Assembly (NCBI GenBank): GCA_012728465.1
Contig: JAAYFB010000332.1
Coordinates: 1 to 14,172, forward strand
Direction: 5' to 3'
DNA from: Proteiniphilum sp.
GTDB taxonomy: Bacteria; Bacteroidota; Bacteroidia; Bacteroidales; Dysgonomonadaceae
Length of the DNA stretch: 14,172 nucleotides
Shown: positions 12,997-14,172 of the stretch, piece by piece
Layout: each line of letters starts with the position of its first letter
How positions within the stretch are numbered: position 1 is the stretch's first letter
Notes under the pieces: generated by a model
What the model saw: the letters and a program-made list of their open reading frames with translations, nothing else
What the model was told of the DNA's origin: nothing
The model's database searches: none
Made by a program: the position numbers and the translations under genes

Positions 12997-14172
12997 TTAG
13001 AATGAAACATTTAATCCAAAAGAAATAATTCTTGGAGCAGGATATCTTCCCAAATCAAAACCAAAAGTATATCCTGTTGCATCTTGCGGATTGACTCCAA
13101 CTTCAGGGTCATAACCAGTGTATTTGGTGAAAGTCACCAAATTTTGAATATTGGTATAAACACGAATAGACTCCATTTTTATTTTTCTAGTGATTGTCTT
13201 CGGAAGTGTATATCCTAGTGCTATGTTTTTTATACGTAAATAGGAACCATCTTCAATATACCTATCGCTTATGCGAGAGTTATTATAAGGCTGGCTTCTT
13301 CCAGCACGAGGTAACGATGTATTTGGATTTGATAGCTTAACATTTTCTATATCTTCGTACCAATGCAAAATGGTATGTTCGCTATTATCAGGATTAACAA
13401 TTGGATATTGCTTGTTGGGATCAATTGGAATAATATTAGCAAAATCCATCACTTTAGTAAGCTGATTGGTCCAGTAACCCATTCCAGTTAGTTGTCTATC
13501 TAAAGCATTAAACACATCATTACCATAACTACCTTGTATAAAAATATTAAAATCAAAGTCCTTATAAGTAAATGTGTTGTTAAGTCCGTAAGTAAACTTT
13601 GGAAGTGGAGAACCAATAAAAGTTCTATCATAACTATCAATCTTTCCATCAGGCTTTCCATCAGGTCCACTAATATCACGATATTTGATATCCCCTACAA
13701 AGACAGTAGAATAACGATTATAACCACCTTCGGGAATTTGCCCCCACAAATGATCGTCTATATCTTCCCTGCTCTGATACACACCATCTGCAATATACCC
13801 ATAGAACTGATATAGTGAGCCTCCAACTGGAGATAAAGCTATCACATCACTCCATTGACCATAACCTTCAATTCCAGAAGCATCTGTACCCTGAAGAGCA
13901 ACTAGTTTGTTTTTATTAAATGATATTTGGAAGTCAGAGCTCCATGAGAAGTTCTTCATTTCAATATTTAATGTATTAAGAGAAATCTCCAAACCTTTAT
14001 TATTAATAGTGCCGAAGTTACCCATAGGCGCTGTTAGAGCAGAGTTCCCATTACCGCGAGAACCAAAGTAAGTAGGTAGTTGCAACTGCATCAACAAATC
14101 ATTAGCAGTTTTGTCATAAACATCAACAGTAAGATTTATACGATTATGCCAAAAAGACAAATCAAGACCCAA
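12997..14172 (-). CDS. SusC/RagA-type TonB-dependent outer-membrane transporter, C-terminal part
   Basis: Imports oligosaccharides across the outer membrane using TonB energy, paired with the adjacent SusD. Only the last 391 codons are in the window; full-length members are about 1000 residues, so the signal peptide, plug and first barrel strands lie beyond 14172. Visible family signatures include the internal GLDLSFWHNRINLTVDVYDK at the window edge, GNDVFNALDRQL, the highly conserved YIEDGSYLRIKNIALGYTLP segment near the end and a C-terminal aromatic residue (LNVSF) as in beta-barrel proteins recognised by the BAM machinery. The first codon in the window is TTG within the protein, not a start. 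It is the first gene of the visible operon, whose promoter must lie outside. Confidence 0.96.
   Translation of the reverse strand: MGLDLSFWHNRINLTVDVYDKTANDLLMQLQLPTYFGSRGNGNSALTAPMGNFGTINNKGLEISLNTLNIEMKNFSWSSDFQISFNKNKLVALQGTDASGIEGYGQWSDVIALSPVGGSLYQFYGYIADGVYQSREDIDDHLWGQIPEGGYNRYSTVFVGDIKYRDISGPDGKPDGKIDSYDRTFIGSPLPKFTYGLNNTFTYKDFDFNIFIQGSYGNDVFNALDRQLTGMGYWTNQLTKVMDFANIIPIDPNKQYPIVNPDNSEHTILHWYEDIENVKLSNPNTSLPRAGRSQPYNNSRISDRYIEDGSYLRIKNIALGYTLPKTITRKIKMESIRVYTNIQNLVTFTKYTGYDPEVGVNPQDATGYTFGFDLGRYPAPRIISFGLNVSF

Noticed and set aside
14150..14172. Start codon of a short transporter at the right edge (TTG at 14172)
   Set aside because: The sequence there is an internal barrel segment of SusC (GLDLSF...), so the gene simply continues past the window.

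Overview
The window is AT-rich and comes from a Bacteroidetes (Bacteroidales-type) chromosome. The evidence is a SusC/SusD pair followed by surface lipoproteins and glycoside hydrolases, A-rich sequence rather than clear Shine-Dalgarno sites upstream of start codons, and good matches to the Bacteroidetes -7 promoter box TAnnTTTG ahead of two genes. The genus cannot be fixed from the sequence. The enzyme set suggests a plant-fibre degrader such as a gut or rumen Prevotella/Bacteroides relative.

Left part (1-3689), housekeeping and small metabolic genes. On the minus strand, rfbD (dTDP-4-dehydrorhamnose reductase) is followed by prfC (peptide chain release factor 3), which runs off the left edge. 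A metallo-beta-lactamase-fold hydrolase on the plus strand diverges from rfbD and converges on a secreted esterase of the FrmB/PF00756 type; a hairpin overlapping the hydrolase stop codon probably terminates both. A small GNAT-like acetyltransferase is divergent from the esterase.

Middle part (3690-4975), a 1.29-kb stretch with no convincing gene between two convergent transcription units. It holds a 49-nt near-perfect hairpin, a 42-bp tandem duplication, a 98-nt long inverted repeat, and a family of at least five diverged copies (both orientations) of a roughly 28-bp unit with consensus close to AAAAAAGTGnGnTCAA followed by (C/T)ACAnnTGTG. This is the least explained part of the window.

Right part (4976-14172), the 3' two thirds of a polysaccharide utilization locus, all on the minus strand. 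In transcription order: SusC-type TonB-dependent transporter (C-terminal part only), SusD-type binding lipoprotein, an SGBP-B-like glycan-binding lipoprotein, a 783-residue lipoprotein with about six IPT/TIG-like repeats and two tandem C-terminal beta-rich modules, a lipoprotein GH26 beta-mannanase with an N-terminal Ig-like domain, and a GH5 (subfamily 2-like) endo-beta-1,4-glucanase. Together they fit surface capture, endo-cleavage and import of a soluble beta-1,4-linked hemicellulose, most simply glucomannan, with mixed-linkage glucan or galactomannan as alternatives. A 19-bp hairpin sits exactly between the binding-protein genes and the enzyme genes and may set their relative expression. 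The regulator and exo-acting enzymes of the locus, if present, lie outside the window.
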